A stretch of DNA of 64,000 bases from Phytopythium helicoides (Eukaryota > Oomycota > Peronosporomycetes > Pythiales > Pythiaceae): the NCBI GenBank assembly GCA_024867545.1, contig JANFNE010000081.1:53739-117738 (forward strand). The letters are read 5' to 3'. The notes beneath the pieces were generated by a model that did not search any database, had not been told where the DNA came from, and saw only the letters and a program-made list of their open reading frames with translations. The first letter of the stretch is position 1. Each line of letters starts with the position of its first letter. Below, piece by piece: positions 10,872 to 21,713 of the stretch. The translations under genes were made by a program, and so were the position numbers.

Positions 10872-11203
10872 TGTCGGAAGTGGCCTCAGTAGCTTTTACT
10901 AGCCACTCCTGGCCGAGAACTGTGATAAGGATAGGAAGTAGTAGGTCTATTCATAGAATACATGTAGGATCGATGTGTTGGACGGCGTTGAGGAGGAGAG
11001 CACTCACTTTGAGATCGGCTTCCTTCAATGATACCGCTGCTCTGATGAAGGTTAAAATAAAGGAATATGCTTCAAAAGTATAGATCTCAGCGTTAGAGAG
11101 CTCGTAGAAGACTCAACCGCCCCCAGTATCAATGCTCTAGGGTTTAACAAAAGAGAGCAAAATCGATTAATTTATGCAAAGGTACCAAGCAGAATTTCTC
11201 CAG
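10872..11203 (+). repeat. Copia 3' LTR, truncated by the Gypsy element
   Basis: It begins TGTCGGAAGTGGCC. No matching CA terminus (for example TCCGACA) appears before the Gypsy LTR starts at 11204, so at least 332 bp of LTR are present and its end is missing. Confidence 0.5.
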
Positions 11204-11518
11204 TGTGACGGGGCACACAGCACTTTTGCACGAGGAAGCGTGCAATGCAAGATGACTTGCTTTTTGTATAGGTTAACTAAATAACCAAATACACTTGCGC
11301 CGTTCAAGGCAAATTGGAGACTGTATTAATGTATGCATTAGAGTGTTCATGAAATGGGTGGTTCCTACAACACACAATGCAAAACTACTTGACTAAAGTA
11401 TGCAAGGCTCATGAGAGCCACTCAACCTCCGGCTCGTACTTAGCCGGAGGGCAATGGGTACACAACCCGGTGTAGCCATGCTACCCCCATGGGTACGTAC
11501 CCGTGTAACCCCGTTACA
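11204..11518 (-). repeat. Gypsy 3' LTR (left copy), 315 bp
   Basis: On the plus strand it starts TGTGACGGGG and ends CCCCGTTACA. It differs from the other LTR at two positions (GGGG versus GTGG near the start, GTACGT versus GTACAT near the end). Confidence 0.93.
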
Positions 11519-11756
11519 CTCTCCCCCACTCAAATTAGAGACACCCCGCACAGGAGTGACTCTCGTTCCAATTTGGAACCGCCCGACCAAACTGGGCCAG
11601 GGCCTGAACAGTCGTTCCAAAATGGGCACTCTCAAAATAGAGGCGCCGGGAACGAACGTTCCAGAGCCGCCCGTCAAAACACGACGGCGCGGCGGGGAGC
11701 GAGCGCTGCAACAGCGCTTCCGCTCAGCACTCACAGTGCACACGCTTGGGCCAGCG

Positions 11757-13876
11757 ATGGCCAAGCAGACCTCCATGGTCACGCGCGCCGCGCGAGCGGC
11801 AGCGCTAGCATCCAGTGATGCGCGCGCCTCGCCTGCGAGCGAGGGCGCTTCGACAGCGACAGCGACCGCGGCTGCGGTCAACGTCGACGAGCGGCCGGCG
11901 CGCACGTGCGACGCCGCTCGGGAGTCCGGTTCCAACACGCCGACGACTCCGACGACGGGCACACGTGCCCGTCGCGCATAGGGGAGGACCTCCCCTCGTC
12001 CAAACGTGGACAGCACCGACACCACGTCGGTGGGGACAGCGCGCGAAAGCGCAGCAGTCACGCGGACGACTCTCAACGAGTTGTCGCAAGGCTCCGCAGT
12101 GGCGGAAGCAGTTGCGAGTCTTGGCTCTGGCCACGAGAGTGGCCCGGTTCATTCGCTCATGAACCCAAGGGACTTCCATCCCTTGCGCGACGCGCCTCCA
12201 TTGCCGTCGCGGGACGCAGACGTCGACGACGCTGCGTCCTTCAGACGTGACAGCCCGTCACGTCGTGAGACTCTGTTCTCCGACTCGGAGACCGAGGAGG
12301 GTGAGGTAGCAGAGCAACGCTACCTCACGCATGACACTAGTCATGCGAGCATTGATGCTCAGCGTCGTCCGACCGACGACGCAGGCGGCGAGCGACAGAC
12401 CGCCGCCGCCTCGGCTCCATTGGTCACCAACGATCTCGACGAGCAGCAAGAAGACACTCCTGCTTGTCGTGAGGAAGCACTCTTCGAGGCTTCCGAGGAA
12501 TTTAGGACGCCTAGCGTCTTCTTTATTCCAGACCAGAGCGACCCACCGGGTGCTCTCGTCTCCGAGATCGGCCGACCGGCGGTGACGCCTGACCAGATCC
12601 ATCAGCGTGATGTGAACCATCAGCTGGTGCTGGGCCGACCAGCTCGCTGGTCGTTCGAAGAGTACGGAAAGTACCTTCGCTACATGCTCAGCAAGCGTGA
12701 GCGTGGCCCCGGCGGCCTGCGCACGCCGATCAGCCACGAAGTCGTGGTTGTTTGCCATCCGGAGGAGACCCTCCGGATGGGCATAGAGCAGTTCTATGCT
12801 TGGTGTCGTCGGTACAACCGACCGATTCGAGCATACATGCTCAGCTTCCGCAAGCAAGATGCGAAGGCAGTGCGCACACTGGCCTTCGAGTTCGCCAAGC
12901 TGCGCGTCAGGCGCTTGGAGAACAAGGTCATGGAGCAAACCCACGAGGTCCCCACTCGGGCGGACCGGGGCTACGTGGCTCGACGCAAGCCCGCGCCCCT
13001 TGCTCTTCCCGCCTCTAGGCGGAATGAGCGTGCGTCCGCTCCGCGCGGTGACGCTCAGCCTCGGTGCGGTCAAAAGCGCGCACGAGGTCCGGGCAGTCCT
13101 CTCGCAGAGGTGCCTCGAACTCCCAGGAGTTCTGTGAGTGTGGGTAGCCACGCCACTTCACGAGGATCTGTCGTTGACCACGACGGATCCGGCTCCGAAG
13201 GAGCGCCTCCACTACATAGTGGGTTCGACCAAGGTGGTCAAGAAGTGGCGGGGCGGACGCGAGTCCGCCGCGCGCGAGGGTCGAGCGTCGCTCGCCGTCT
13301 GCGCCGGTGACACGGAGTTCCCGTTCACCTGCTCCTGCTCGGAGCCGCGATGATCCACCGCAGGATCTCGTTGATCGGTATTTGGATCTGACAAAGGATT
13401 ATGATATCCTAGATCAGAAGTATCGTCGTGCTTCTGATCTTGCTCGCGAGCGCCGTGAGGAGCTCCGAGCGCTCCGAAAGGAGAAGGAGGAGTTGAAGCA
13501 GCAGTGCTCCTACCTCCGTGGTCAAGTTGACCTGCTGCGCGATGCGCAGTCGACAGCCGTTGCTGTCTCACAGCCGTATCAGGCTGCTGCAGCCGCGCCG
13601 CTGTCGTATTACTCGACGGCGCCGGCTGCCTCGGCGTCGGGGTACCACGCAGGGTACCGAGAGGCTCGTCCTCGTGACGAGTGGATCCCTCACCATGAGG
13701 ATCGCTACGGGCCGTACCATAGCCACGTCGATGCGTCTGGCGAGTATCTCCAGTACCATCAGCATGGTCCGTGGTACGACGGGTACGGCTATGCGTACGA
13801 TGATCTCGGTCGTCGGATCGACCGTCATCGAAGTCCCTCTCGGGACTCTGGTGCAGAGCGATCTCGCTATCGCTAA
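11757..13876 (+). pseudogene. Long antisense ORF inside the Gypsy element
   Basis: This reading frame runs opposite to gag-pol, from near the 3' LTR into the 3' end of pol. From the ATG at 11757 it is open except for one TAG at 11979-11981, continues in frame through 12006-13310, and a single shift at 13307-13310 leads into 13307-13876. Joined, it is about 705 residues. It contains an Ala/Ser/Thr-rich N-terminus, an acidic block (SETEEGEV), a helical region (WSFEEYGKYLRYMLSKRERG...GIEQFYAWCRRYNRPI), a basic Ser/Arg region, a coiled coil (YDILDQKYRRASDLARERRE) and a Tyr/His-rich tail. The composition is protein-like, whereas the pol tail on the other strand is low-complexity. Antisense ORFs between pol and the 3' LTR are known in some plant Gypsy clades. 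No function can be assigned. Confidence 0.55.
13015..13221 (-). pseudogene. Chromodomain, C-terminus of Gypsy pol
   Basis: The frame starting HYVVEALL (CAC at 13221) reads through RQILVKWRGYPHSQNSWE, the canonical chromodomain core with its aromatic residues. It ends at the stop at 13015. A missing base at about 13218-13222 puts it out of frame with the preceding integrase ORF, which stops at 13212. Chromodomains of this type guide integration toward methylated-histone chromatin. Confidence 0.85.
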
Positions 13877-15872
13877 GAGCCCTATGGCTCGCAGGTACCT
13901 GCACCTGCACAGGCGGTTGCTGCGAGGGCAACCCCTGTTGATGCTTCGCAGGAGACGAAGCAGGAGGTGCCGCCTGCGGCTGCCTCCAATCCTCCGGCAT
14001 CTCAGCCAGTTGAGGATCGTGGTACGGCTTGAGCAGCCCCACGTAGAAGACCGGATGGGTCTTCATCCTCGATGGGATGTTGAGCCTGTACGCGTCGCCG
14101 TGTACGGCTTGGACCGTGAATGGTCCGATGAAGCGAGGCCTCAGCTTCGTCTTCGTGACCGCGGTGACCGCGTTCATCGGTAGGTTCTTTGCATTTAGCA
14201 TAACCAAGTCACCGACTTTGAATACATGTGTATTCTTTCGACCCGACTTATCGCTTTGTTCTTTTTGTCGGTCTTGCGATGCTGCCATGGCATCTCTCAC
14301 GCGTCCAATGACGCCGAGACGGTTCTCGACGAACTCGTCTAGTTGCTTTCGCAACGCGGCTGGCTTGACAGCCGCCAAACGGGAGGCGTACTCCGCCTCT
14401 GCCTCAGCATGTGGGCGGAGAAGCCGAGCTTCTCCCCCACTCAAGCCAGAGCCCCCGGGTTCCACCGGTGCAAGGCTCAGCGGCACTCGCGGGTGCCGCA
14501 AGTGGTTCACGAAGAACGGCGTGCAGTCCGTCGAGGCATGCACGGCGTTGTTCATAGCGAACTCCACTAGCGGGAGCTTCGCGCTCCATGACTTTGGAGA
14601 AGCAGCACATGCGCTGCGGAAGATATCCTCCAGAACGCGGTTCGCGCGTTCGGTCTGACCATCCGTCTCAGGGTGGTCTGCAGTCGACATCATCAGTCGA
14701 CTGCCGAGCAGCTGGAACAGCTCTCGCCAGAACGAGGCATTGAACCTCGGGTCTCGGTCCGAGACGATGGACTCAGGCAGTCCATGAGCACAAAACACGT
14801 GCTTGATGAACAAAGCGGCCGCCCCGGGGCCGTCGATGTTCTCTGAGCATGGTGCCAGATGCACCATTTTGCTCAGACGGTCCACGAACACCAACACGCC
14901 TGTGTTGCCGTGGCCGTCCTTCGGTAAACCGAAGACAAAGTCCAAACTAACGGACCTCCAGCAATCCGCTGGGACTGGCAGACTGGCCAGTGGCGCGGCG
15001 GCTGATGGAGCCGTCTTCACGCGCTGACATGTTTCACATGTCTTGATGTACGTGGCCACCCACTTGTACATGTGGGGCCACCAGTACCTGCTGCTTACCG
15101 CAGCGTAGGTCTTCTCACGACCGAGATGACCAATTACGAGCGCGTCATGCGCTTCGTAAAGGATTTGATACCGCAGATCCTCTGCCAAGGGTATCACAAT
15201 CCGAAGGGGATCCGATGGATCCACGCTGTAATACAGCAGTCCATCCGCGTACGTGTACCGGTGGACTCGGGCGCGTAGTCGCGCCGACAAGCTGTCCTTG
15301 CCTGCTGTGCGCAGGTGCTCGATAAGTGCTGTGCACTGATCGTCGTCGGCGTACGCCGCACAAATTCGATCGATCAGATCGATCGTGAGCGTCGCAATGT
15401 GTGACAACTCATAGTCATGTCGACGCGACAGAGCGTCTGCAAGCACATTCTGCTTGCCTGGCTTGTACTCAACGCGGAAGTTGTATTCCGCGAAGAACGA
15501 CAGCCAGCGCGCCATCCTCTGTGAGAGGTGTGGCGACTGCGTCACTGTCCGCAGCGACGCATGGTCTGTGTAGACCACGAACTCACGTTCGCCGAGCAAG
15601 TGCAGTCGGAACTTGACAAGAGCGTACTTCATCGCAAGTAGCTCCTTTTCATGAACTGGATAGTTCTTTTCGGCAGCCTTGAGCTGCCGAGACTCGAACG
15701 CTATCACGCGTTCGTGACCGTCCTCATCGGTCTGCAGCAATGCAGAACCGATTGCAAAATCGGAAGCGTCGCACACGACGCTGAACTCGTCGTTCGGGAG
15801 CGCCAGGATTGGTGCTCGGAGAAGACTCTCCTTGATGCGTTCGAATGCATCCTGCTCGGTCGATGACCAGTG
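13212..15872 (-). pseudogene. Gypsy pol: RNase H, integrase and linker
   Basis: The frame is open from just after the TAG at 15873-15875. RNase H motifs come first (VVCDASDFAIGSALL, KELLAMKYALVKF, YTDHASLRTV, NVLADALSRR). Next is the integrase HHCC finger (GHLGREKTYAAVSSRYWW...CETCQRVK). The DDE core shows D in SLDFVFGLP, D in SDRDPRFNASFW and E in TDGQTERANRVLED. A GPF-type module follows (GDLVMLNAKN, RPRFIGPFTV, HPVFYVGLLKPYHDP). The last ~200 residues are Ser/Arg/His-rich low-complexity sequence that overlaps the antisense ORF. The frame ends at 13212, just short of the chromodomain. Confidence 0.9.
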
Positions 15873-18146
15873 CTATTCTGCATCCTTCTTGAGGAGCAGC
15901 GACAGCGGACGCGCCATCTCGGCGTAGTTCTCGCTGTGCTTGTGCAAGTAGTTGGACAAGCTCAACCACTTGCGCAAGTCCTTCTGGTTCTGTGGAACCG
16001 GCCATTCGACAATGGCTTTGACCTTCGCGGGGTCCGCACGCACGCCGTGCTTGCCTAGGAAGCTCCCCAGGAATGGGATCTCTTCCGCGCCAATGACACA
16101 CTTGTCAATCTTGGCGAAGAGCTTGTTAGCTCTCATGCACTCGAACACCGTTCGCAAGTGCTCGACGTGCATCTCGACATCCGTCTTGCCATCCTTGGCG
16201 CGACTATGGACGAAGATATCGTCGAAGTACGTTTGCACGTACTCACGCATAGGTCGGAACAAGTTCACGACCAGACGGTTAAACGTCGCTAGGGCATTTG
16301 AAAGCCCCTGTGGCATCACAAGCCACTCCCACAGCATGCCACTTGGCGTGCTGACGGCAGTCAGTGGTACTGACGCCGGGTCCATGAGGACCTGATAGTA
16401 CCCGTCAGTCAGGTCTATCGCACCACGGATAGTGCTGCCCGCCATGTTGTTCAACATGACCTCCTTGCGAGGTATGGGCGTCTGGGTCGAGATCGTAGCA
16501 GCATTCAACTTGTTGAACGCATGCACGATGCGCCTTTTGCCGTTCGGTTTGCGAACGCAAAACGTTGGCGACGAGTGAGGGGATTTCGACTCCCTCACTA
16601 GGCCAGCTTCATGCTTGGCCTTAAAGAACGTGTCGATTACATCGCACTGTTCTTTCGGCAGCGGCCACTGCCTCGTGACACAATACTTTGTGCCCGGCAT
16701 TAGGTCAATCTCATGCAGAACTCCACGATCTGGTGGCAGTTCAGACGGCGGGTCTTGCGACACCACATCTTCGTACTCCTTGAGTACCGCGTAGAAGGGG
16801 TCCTTCGGATCCTTCAGGATCTCGGAGCCGCGGCGGGCATTCACCTTGCCGTGGACTTCCGCTAGGACGTCTTCGTCCATGACAGACGAGCTATTGAGCT
16901 CGGCTGTCGCCACTGTTGGTCTTAACACGACCACTTCAGCGACTTCACCGCCCTGCAAGGCGTCTGTGAAGTCCTGGAAGGACATCTCGTCCAGCTCCAC
17001 CAGAGCATCCAGCTCTGGGAGCAGGTGCAGTGGCACCGCTGGGGCAATCTCTCTGCCCGAAATTCCATGAAGGGGTTTATACTCCGTCCATTGATGGACT
17101 GGACGCGTCGCTTGGAAGCGACCGTCTTGCACTGCGGTTAGTGCTGGGGTGTTCGTCGACACCACGCTCGATGCATCATCGTCGGCACGCTGCATCCGTG
17201 CAGCAAGAGGTTTCACCACCTCTGCGGGACCCTGCGGTCCATCGGCACTCGACCCGTAGGTCGGCGCTTGTCCATTCATGGACACCTCAGGCTCACACTG
17301 CCGTTCGGCAGGAGCATCGGTGCGTTCACTTGCACCTGGAGCCGCCCGTTGGCTCCGCGAGCTGTCATCGTCGACACTCGCTGGCTCACACTGCCTGTTG
17401 GCAGGAGCGTCCGCGCGCTTTCTTGCGCTTCTGGCCACACTTTGGCTCCGCGGCCTGTCACCCTTGACAGCCGCTGGAGTGTCCTCATCACTCCGGGCAT
17501 CCGTTGGCAGCGGTGCCCAAGTCACATGTGACTTCTTTGGGATCGGCTTTGTCCTCAAAGTCGATTGCGCTCCACCGTGCACGGCCACGGGAGCAGCATC
17601 GTTGCGATGCTCGACAGTTGCAGCTGTCGGGGGCCTGTCCACAACTTCGGACACCCCAATGAGGAATTCCTCTTTGTCAACACGACGCTCAAGTCGTTGT
17701 TGACGCGGCCATCGGCCAGGAGTGGTGACGCCAGTCGCCACTGCTCTGTCCGAGTAAGCGGGCTTACTCGCTCCGATCGATTTGGTTTTCCAATCGATCC
17801 ATGGCTCATGCTTCTCGAGCCATGGCATGCCGAGGGTGAGATCGTATCTGTCATACAGATCGAGCACCATGAAGCGCTCGACACTGTCGAAGTCTTCAAA
17901 GCGGACACGCAGGTCCGCTAAGATCAGAGGGGATTCCACGATCTTCCCCGTCGCCAGCCTCACGGCGACGGTATCGGTGGAAGCCTCCTCGCTTATCACC
18001 GCGCCGAAGGCCTTTGGCTCCTTCGCCAACGTGGCGCGTCGAGCGTAATTACTCGACGCGCCCAAGTCGATGAGAACCCTCATCGACTCCGCGTAGCCCT
18101 TCACGTCTACCTGGACCACCAACAGGGGCACGCTGTTGGCGTCCAC
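15873..18146 (-). pseudogene. Gypsy pol: protease and reverse transcriptase
   Basis: An aspartic-protease-like start (VLIDLGASSNYARR) has Leu where the catalytic D-S/T-G triad is expected. A Pro/Arg-rich linker leads into a reverse transcriptase with KYCVTRQWPLPKEQ, FCVRKPNGKRRIVHAFNKLN, GAIDLTDGYYQVLMD, MPQGLSNALATFNRLV and the catalytic YFDDIFVHS. The connection domain follows. The ORF ends at a TAG after LLLKKDAE. The next codons (H W S S T E Q D A F) are in the same frame, so a Trp codon has most likely become TAG. Everything else in RT appears intact. Confidence 0.92.
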
Positions 18147-18252
18147 TCCAACACGAGAGAGCTCGGCTCTCTCTCGGGGGCTAAGCCCCTGTCGTGATCG
18201 CCACCCCGATCACGACTGGAACTTAGAGTTCCCCCAGTAGGGCGCCCCACGC

Positions 18253-19262
18253 CTACTGGGACTTGGAGTTTCCCCGCCCACGGGTAGCCGCAAAGCGACC
18301 GGTGGGCGTGCGCGGCGGTCCGTTGAAACGACCGCGCGCAGGACGAGTGTTCTCTCGTCCAGCAGCACCGCGCATGTAGCGCAGGCGCTGCGGGCAGTTG
18401 CGCTGCATGTGGCCAACCTTGCCACATCGGAAGCACGTCACATTGACGTGCCCTTCCGCACTGCCGAGCTCCATGGGCTCGGCTGATGACTCCGTCATCT
18501 GCGTAGCTCCCGTTCCTCGGGACTGCGCTTGGCGATGGCAGTAATCCTCCTGCATCGCGATGTGGACAGCCTCCTCGAAAGAGGACGGCTGTGCACGGAA
18601 CAACTGCGTCCGTGCAGGGCCTACACGGAGGCCCTCCATGAAGATCGTGACCTTCACGATCTCGGGGAGCGGATCGCTGATCATACCAGCGATCAACGTA
18701 CGCAGCTCATGCACGTACGTCGCAAGCTCACGCTTGCCTTGGCGTGACGCCAAGAACTGCGAGCGTACCTGGTACGCCGCGTTCGGTGGCAAGAACGCCA
18801 CTTGCATCTCCCTGCGGAGATATTCCCATGTTGGGAACGCACCTTCGACGGTGCTGTCGCGCGTCAGCGCCCAACTCTTGACACCTCCTAAATGGAGATC
18901 GCGAAAGCCACCTTCAGGCTTTCCTCTCGAATGATAGCGGCCGACATGGCCATTTCTGCTTCGCGGAACCAGAGGGGGAGATTCTCTCCGTCCTCTCCAT
19001 TGAAGGCCTTCACCTTCAGCTGCAGCGGCTTCGCTCGCAGCGTGGACGATGGTGTCGCCACCATCGTCGGCATCGCACGTTTGATGTGCTCGACAAGGGC
19101 GTTCTCGTACTCGACGAACGCCTGGATGCGGCTGGTCTGCTCAGCCACATCCTGCGACAGCAGTTGGCGCACGCCATCGGCGCCCAAGATGCTGTGCATC
19201 TTACGCAGCGTTCCCCACTGAGTCTCACTTAAGTGAGGGAACTGCGCGGGATCGAACTCCAT
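18253..19262 (-). pseudogene. Gypsy gag with zinc knuckle, frameshifted
   Basis: The gag start MEFDPAQFPHLSETQW is at 19262. The capsid-like region includes LKVKAFNGEDGENLPLWFRE and, in the second frame, TWEYLRREMQVAFLPPNAAY and QFLASRQGKRELATYVHELR. The C-terminus has one CCHC knuckle (CFRCGKVGHMQRNC) and an Arg/Gly-rich tail ending at 18253. A single missing base near 18892, where ISNLGG would be expected, gives a stop at 18888 and splits gag into 18888-19262 and 18253-18887. Protease begins downstream in another frame. Confidence 0.9.
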
Positions 19263-19342
19263 CGTGAGTCGATCGGAACCACAGAGGTTCAAGTCCTTGA
19301 CGACTCGCGGCGGTCGTGGACGGACTACAAAGTGCTACCAGG

Positions 19343-19657
19343 TGTGACGTGGCACACAGCACTTTTGCACGAGGAAGCGTGCAATGCAAGATGACTTGCT
19401 TTTTGTATAGGTTAACTAAATAACCAAATACACTTGCGCCGTTCAAGGCAAATTGGAGACTGTATTAATGTATGCATTAGAGTGTTCATGAAATGGGTGG
19501 TTCCTACAACACACAATGCAAAACTACTTGACTAAAGTATGCAAGGCTCATGAGAGCCACTCAACCTCCGGCTCGTACTTAGCCGGAGGGCAATGGGTAC
19601 ACAACCCGGTGTAGCCATGCTACCCCCATGGGTACATACCCGTGTAACCCCGTTACA
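19343..19657 (-). repeat. Gypsy 5' LTR (right copy), 315 bp
   Basis: This is the partner of the LTR at 11204-11518, matching at 313 of 315 positions by my count. On its outer side it abuts an unrelated coding fragment at 19658. Confidence 0.93.
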
Positions 19658-19929
19658 AGGGGCACGTCACTCCTGGGTGGATACGTTGACTTGACGACCA
19701 GCTCTCCGCGTTGCACGCTCTTCTTAGTCGCGTAGGCGACCTCGAGGTGCTTTTCCTCGACCAGGTTCTTGATGAATCGCTTGTATCGCATGTTGAAATA
19801 CACCTTCAGCGCCTTCACCTTGAAGAGCTTGTCGACGTCCACGTAGGTCTCACCATTAAGCACGACCTCGTAGCTCGTATGTTGAGGAAGAACTCGTCGT
19901 AATTGCAACAACAAACAACACAAAAACAA
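19658..19929 (-). pseudogene. Unidentified coding fragment cut by the Gypsy LTR
   Basis: Minus-strand sequence SYEVVLNGETYVDVDKLFKV, RYKRFIKNLVEEKHLEVAYA and TKKSVQRGELVVKSTYPPRS is well structured and ends exactly where the Gypsy LTR begins. It is not continued on the far side of the element. I do not recognise the family. The mix of basic residues and strands could be a nucleic-acid-binding or transposase piece. Confidence 0.45.
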
Positions 19930-20196
19930 AAAGAAAAAGAGTTAGCTCCTATTGTTGACGCCAGTCGTTCTTGTAGTCGTTGAGGCCTAAGAGTACTTGG
20001 TAAAAGCGGGAATCGATCGAACGACCTATCTCCCCACAGCACGTGCCATCTCAATGTCGGGACCCAACACGCTCGCAATATCATAGTATCGTTCGATGGC
20101 CTCAAGAATGTCACCACCTCCGCCTTCGCTGATAGATGGCAACATTTGCTTCAGCTTGCGTTGCTTCACGGGTCTTTCCACCCCTGGAAGAGTGAT

Positions 20197-21294
20197 TTAT
20201 GTAGCAGCAGATGGCTGTTGCGCAAGTAGCGTCTTAATCATCCCAAATGCTGCACTTGGGTCTGATATTGCCACTGTTTGGATGTTGGCACGATCGTTGC
20301 TCCTGTCGGAGACCCAGAAGAACTCCCAGCGGCCATCCAAGTCTGTCAGCAGTGCCACCACTGTGTCTTTCGCGAGAATATCGAATGCAATTAGCTCCGA
20401 CATCGCCTGGTAAGCGGCGCCTCCTTGACCATTTTTTTTCGCTTCTATCAGCATTTTCGCGTTAGGTAACCACTCCACGGCGTCTGGTTGCTTTTTGACT
20501 AGAGCACTCATGATGAGAAGATCTGTGCGTCCAGTAAGCCAGATGTTGTGACCTGGGAGATCAGTAGTAAGGATGTTCCTGCCTTTTTCCACACTAATCA
20601 CGCAAAGCTTCTGCTCCATGAGCACATTGCCGATGTTGGCTTCCACATACGCGCGATATTGTTCGCGTTGTTGTTCCTCTGTGAGCTTGATCGCTTGATC
20701 ATCCACATTGGTGACGCTCTCCCACTTGAACGCTTCAACCGTAGCCATTTCTCCAGCAGTGGATGGAGCCCAGTCCACCGGCTCCACCGAAATGTCCAAT
20801 TCTTGCAGAAGTTCGTTTCCCTTGTTCGAGGTCACCTCTGAGTGGGTGTATCGCTTCCGTTTGTTCTGCACAATTTGCTCGCGTAATTTCTTGATCTCCT
20901 TCGCGATTTCCGCCATCGCTGATTGCTCGCTCGAAACACTACCCGCAGCTTCAGGGAGTACCACCAGCACGTGAATCTCTTCTTCTCCGGGCTCGAAATT
21001 CGGTCCAAGCAACTCCGGTTTCTTGAGGTTCCACGACGAAAGCATCTCCTCGTACTCTGTGTCGACAGCTCCGCGCAAGAAGTTCTTCACAGTCCGATCA
21101 TGCTTGAGCCACACGCCGTTCTTCCGCGCCAAGTACAGCGTTAACGCGCTCGCCGGAAACGAGAAGCGCTCACGGTACCGTTGATCATCGAAAATGGCCT
21201 CTTGCAGCGCACTCACTTCCGCACCGCGTGCGATCTTCACTGGGAAAACAGTTCCTTCGCCATACACAGCGCAGCGCAGCTTCACCTCTGCCAT
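20197..21294 (-). CDS. Crinkler (CRN) family effector with a nuclease-like C-terminus
   Basis: This 365-residue protein has the CRN N-terminal header: a ubiquitin-like opening (MAEVKLRCAVYGEGTVFPVK), the LxLFLAK-type motif as LTLYLARK at residues 51-58, and HVLVVLP at 108-114, which ends the header. CRN headers direct entry into host cells and usually nuclear localisation. After a Lys-rich helical linker, the C-terminal domain shows D258 (GRTDLLIM) and E284-x-K286 (LIEAKK). That pattern fits a PD-(D/E)xK nuclease-like fold, which is inference. I chose the ATG at 21294 rather than the longer ORF start because CRN homology begins there. Upstream are a G17 tract and a Pro-run artefact. No secretion signal is obvious, as is common in CRNs. 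Confidence 0.88.
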   Translation of the reverse strand: MAEVKLRCAVYGEGTVFPVKIARGAEVSALQEAIFDDQRYRERFSFPASALTLYLARKNGVWLKHDRTVKNFLRGAVDTEYEEMLSSWNLKKPELLGPNFEPGEEEIHVLVVLPEAAGSVSSEQSAMAEIAKEIKKLREQIVQNKRKRYTHSEVTSNKGNELLQELDISVEPVDWAPSTAGEMATVEAFKWESVTNVDDQAIKLTEEQQREQYRAYVEANIGNVLMEQKLCVISVEKGRNILTTDLPGHNIWLTGRTDLLIMSALVKKQPDAVEWLPNAKMLIEAKKNGQGGAAYQAMSELIAFDILAKDTVVALLTDLDGRWEFFWVSDRSNDRANIQTVAISDPSAAFGMIKTLLAQQPSAAT

Positions 21295-21380
21295 GGCCTT
21301 GAGATGGTTCGGTATCTCGCGAAAGAAGTCGACGCGGATGGATGGTCGGGGTACCCGACTTACTAACCCTCCCACACGTA

Positions 21381-21397
21381 GGGGGGGGGGGGGGGGG
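21381..21397. repeat. G17 tract, about 90 bp upstream of the CRN start
   Basis: Seventeen G on the plus strand, so C17 in the CRN 5' leader orientation. It separates the gene from the decayed Ser/Gly gene. Confidence 0.95.
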
Positions 21398-21713
21398 TGC
21401 AAAACCTTGCACAACACATTCCCCGTACAACACATGCATACACAAACACTCTACATTACATACTTTCACATACAAAAGATACCTGTACCATATTTTCCCC
21501 GCGAAAGAACCGGTGTCTTGGTCCGGTCACTTTTGATACTGCAACGTTGCAGTGTCAAAAGTCAGTACGGTGCCGTACCGGTAACGCGCCACCACCTAGC
21601 TTTCGGGCCAAGCACCACAGCCACCACGGCATCATTGAAGGACTTGTCGAGCATGCGCACGGACGCCAAACGCCAGCACACAAGCAAGCAACGTACAGCA
21701 CAGCACGACCGCA

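Larger units (their letters stand above)
11204..19657 (-). mobile_element. Near-complete Gypsy (chromovirus-type) LTR retrotransposon, 8.45 kb
   Basis: The element lies between two 315-bp LTRs (11204-11518 and 19343-19657) that I find to differ at two positions. It runs on the minus strand in the order gag, protease, RT, RNase H, integrase, chromodomain. The pyrimidine stretch CTCTCCCCC after 11518 is the purine tract read on the minus strand. TGGTAGCAC inside the 19343 LTR edge is a plausible primer binding site. Disabling lesions are frameshifts near 18892 and 13218, a TAG at 15873-15875, and DSG changed to DLG in the protease. The bases flanking the two LTRs (CCAG and AGGGG) do not form a target duplication. 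Confidence 0.93.

Noticed and set aside
12258..13151. A 297-codon minus-strand ORF between the Gypsy chromodomain and 3' LTR
   Set aside because: It has the sense orientation of the element, but its composition is less protein-like than the opposite strand. It is probably the shadow of the antisense ORF, although a sense-strand role cannot be excluded.
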